Shown: piece by piece, positions 5,857 to 6,560 of the stretch
Layout of the letters: each line of letters begins with the position of its first letter
How positions within the stretch are numbered: the stretch's first letter is position 1
Assembly: GCA_958403605.1 (NCBI GenBank)
Contig: CATXYA010000101.1
Location: 1 to 6,560, forward strand
Source: an uncultured Oscillospiraceae bacterium
GTDB taxonomy: Bacteria > Bacillota > Clostridia > Oscillospirales > Ruminococcaceae
DNA length: 6,560 bases
Direction of reading: 5' to 3'
Position numbers and translations under genes: made by a program
Notes under the pieces: model-generated
Database searches by the model: none
The model's input: the letters and a program-made list of their open reading frames with translations, nothing else
What the model was told of the DNA's origin: nothing

Positions 5857-6560
5857 ATGAAAGCATATATCGTATTGTCGAACGGCCTGGTGCTGGCGGG
5901 CGAAAACTTCGGCGCCCAGGGCACCAGCGTGGGCGAGGTGGTGTTCAACACCGGCATGGAAGGCTACGAGGAGACGCTCACCGACCCCAGCTATTACGGC
6001 CAGATCATCACCCAGACCTATCCCCTCATCGGGAACTACGGCATCAATCACGACGACGCGGAATCCACCCGCATCTGGGCCCGCGGCTACATCGTGCGCG
6101 AGGCCTGCGAGGTGCCGTCCAACTTCCGCTGCCGGCAGACGCTGGACGAATTTTTGAAGGAGCAGGGCATCATCGGCGTCTCGGGCGTGGACACCCGGCG
6201 GCTGACGCGCGTTCTGCGCGAGTCCGGCGTCATGAACGGGGCCGTCACCACCGAGTACGACAGCCCCGAGGCCGCTTTGGCCGATGAGGACCTGATGGCC
6301 CGCATCCGCAGCTACGCTGTCACGGGCGCGGTGGACGCCGTCACCACCCAGGAGCACAAGACCTGCAACGAGGGCGGCGCGCCCCACGTGGCACTGTTCG
6401 ATTTCGGCTCCAAGGCCAACATCCTGCGCAGTCTTGTGCAGCGCGGCTGCAAGGTGACCGTGGTGCCCGCGCTGACCACGGCGGAGGAGCTGCGGGCCCT
6501 GCGGGCGGACGGCATCATGCTGTCCAACGGCCCCGGCGACCCGGCCGAGAACACGGCGGT
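5857..6560 (+). CDS. carA: Carbamoyl-phosphate synthase small (glutaminase) subunit, 3'-truncated
   Basis: CarA hydrolyses glutamine and channels ammonia to CarB, which makes carbamoyl phosphate for pyrimidines and arginine. The window holds 234 codons, roughly the first three fifths of a typical CarA of about 360-380 residues. The N-terminal domain is clear: [30 protein letters not shown], and [13 protein letters not shown]. The class I glutamine amidotransferase domain begins at about residue 176 ([15 protein letters not shown]), and SNGPGDP (223-229) is its first conserved loop. The nucleophile cysteine and the catalytic His-Glu lie past the window end. ATG 5857 follows AAGGAG (5846-5851) and lies 14 nt after the pyrE stop, so it belongs to the operon. 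carB is expected next but cannot be seen. Its place after pyrE suggests a pyrimidine-controlled rather than arginine-controlled copy. Confidence 0.95.
   Translation, partial: MKAYIVLSNGLVLAGENFGAQGTSVGEVVFNTGMEGYEETLTDPSYYGQIITQTYPLIGNYGINHDDAESTRIWARGYIVREACEVPSNFRCRQTLDEFLKEQGIIGVSGVDTRRLTRVLRESGVMNGAVTTEYDSPEAALADEDLMARIRSYAVTGAVDAVTTQEHKTCNEGGAPHVALFDFGSKANILRSLVQRGCKVTVVPALTTAEELRALRADGIMLSNGPGDPAENTA

Overview
The window holds a pyrimidine (UMP) biosynthesis operon on the + strand, preceded by the 3' part of a radical SAM gene. The DNA is GC-rich, with G or C at most third codon positions. Gene family types (a DUF4080 radical SAM protein, a clostridial-type dihydroorotase, class 1B dihydroorotate dehydrogenase PyrK/PyrD, type 2 PyrF, an orotate phosphoribosyltransferase ending in a CPxC segment) point to a high-GC anaerobic Firmicute of the Clostridia, plausibly a gut Oscillospirales/Ruminococcaceae member. 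The organism assignment is inference from gene content only.

Layout. Positions 1-1295 are the C-terminal part of a B12-binding-type radical SAM enzyme, cut off by the window start. A strong extended -10 promoter (1273-1301) sits inside and just after its last codons. Next comes an untranslated leader (about 1308-1489) with a 23-codon leader ORF (1339-1410), an intrinsic terminator starting at the leader stop codon (1410-1444), and a perfect 18-bp palindrome (1452-1469). The genes then follow with almost no gaps: pyrC (1490-2677), pyrF (2677-3543), pyrK (3524-4279), pyrD (4272-5192), pyrE (5252-5842) and carA (5857 to the window end, truncated). The first three junctions overlap, which suggests translational coupling; pyrE has a 59-bp gap before it and carA a 14-bp gap.

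How they work together. CarA (with CarB, expected downstream but not visible) makes carbamoyl phosphate. Aspartate transcarbamoylase (pyrB) is not in the window. PyrC closes carbamoyl aspartate to dihydroorotate. PyrD/PyrK oxidise it to orotate using NAD+. PyrE adds phosphoribose from PRPP to give OMP, and PyrF decarboxylates OMP to UMP.

The enzymes are ordinary. The most interesting part is the leader. It looks like a translation-coupled attenuator in the style of enterobacterial pyrBI/pyrL rather than the PyrR-type attenuator usual in Firmicutes: a short ORF with its own ribosome binding site, a pyrimidine-only tract near its end, and a terminator hairpin directly at its stop codon. A long imperfect helix (1320-1398) can also bury the leader ORF's ribosome binding site and AUG by pairing with that pyrimidine tract. 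This regulatory reading is a hypothesis from sequence alone.
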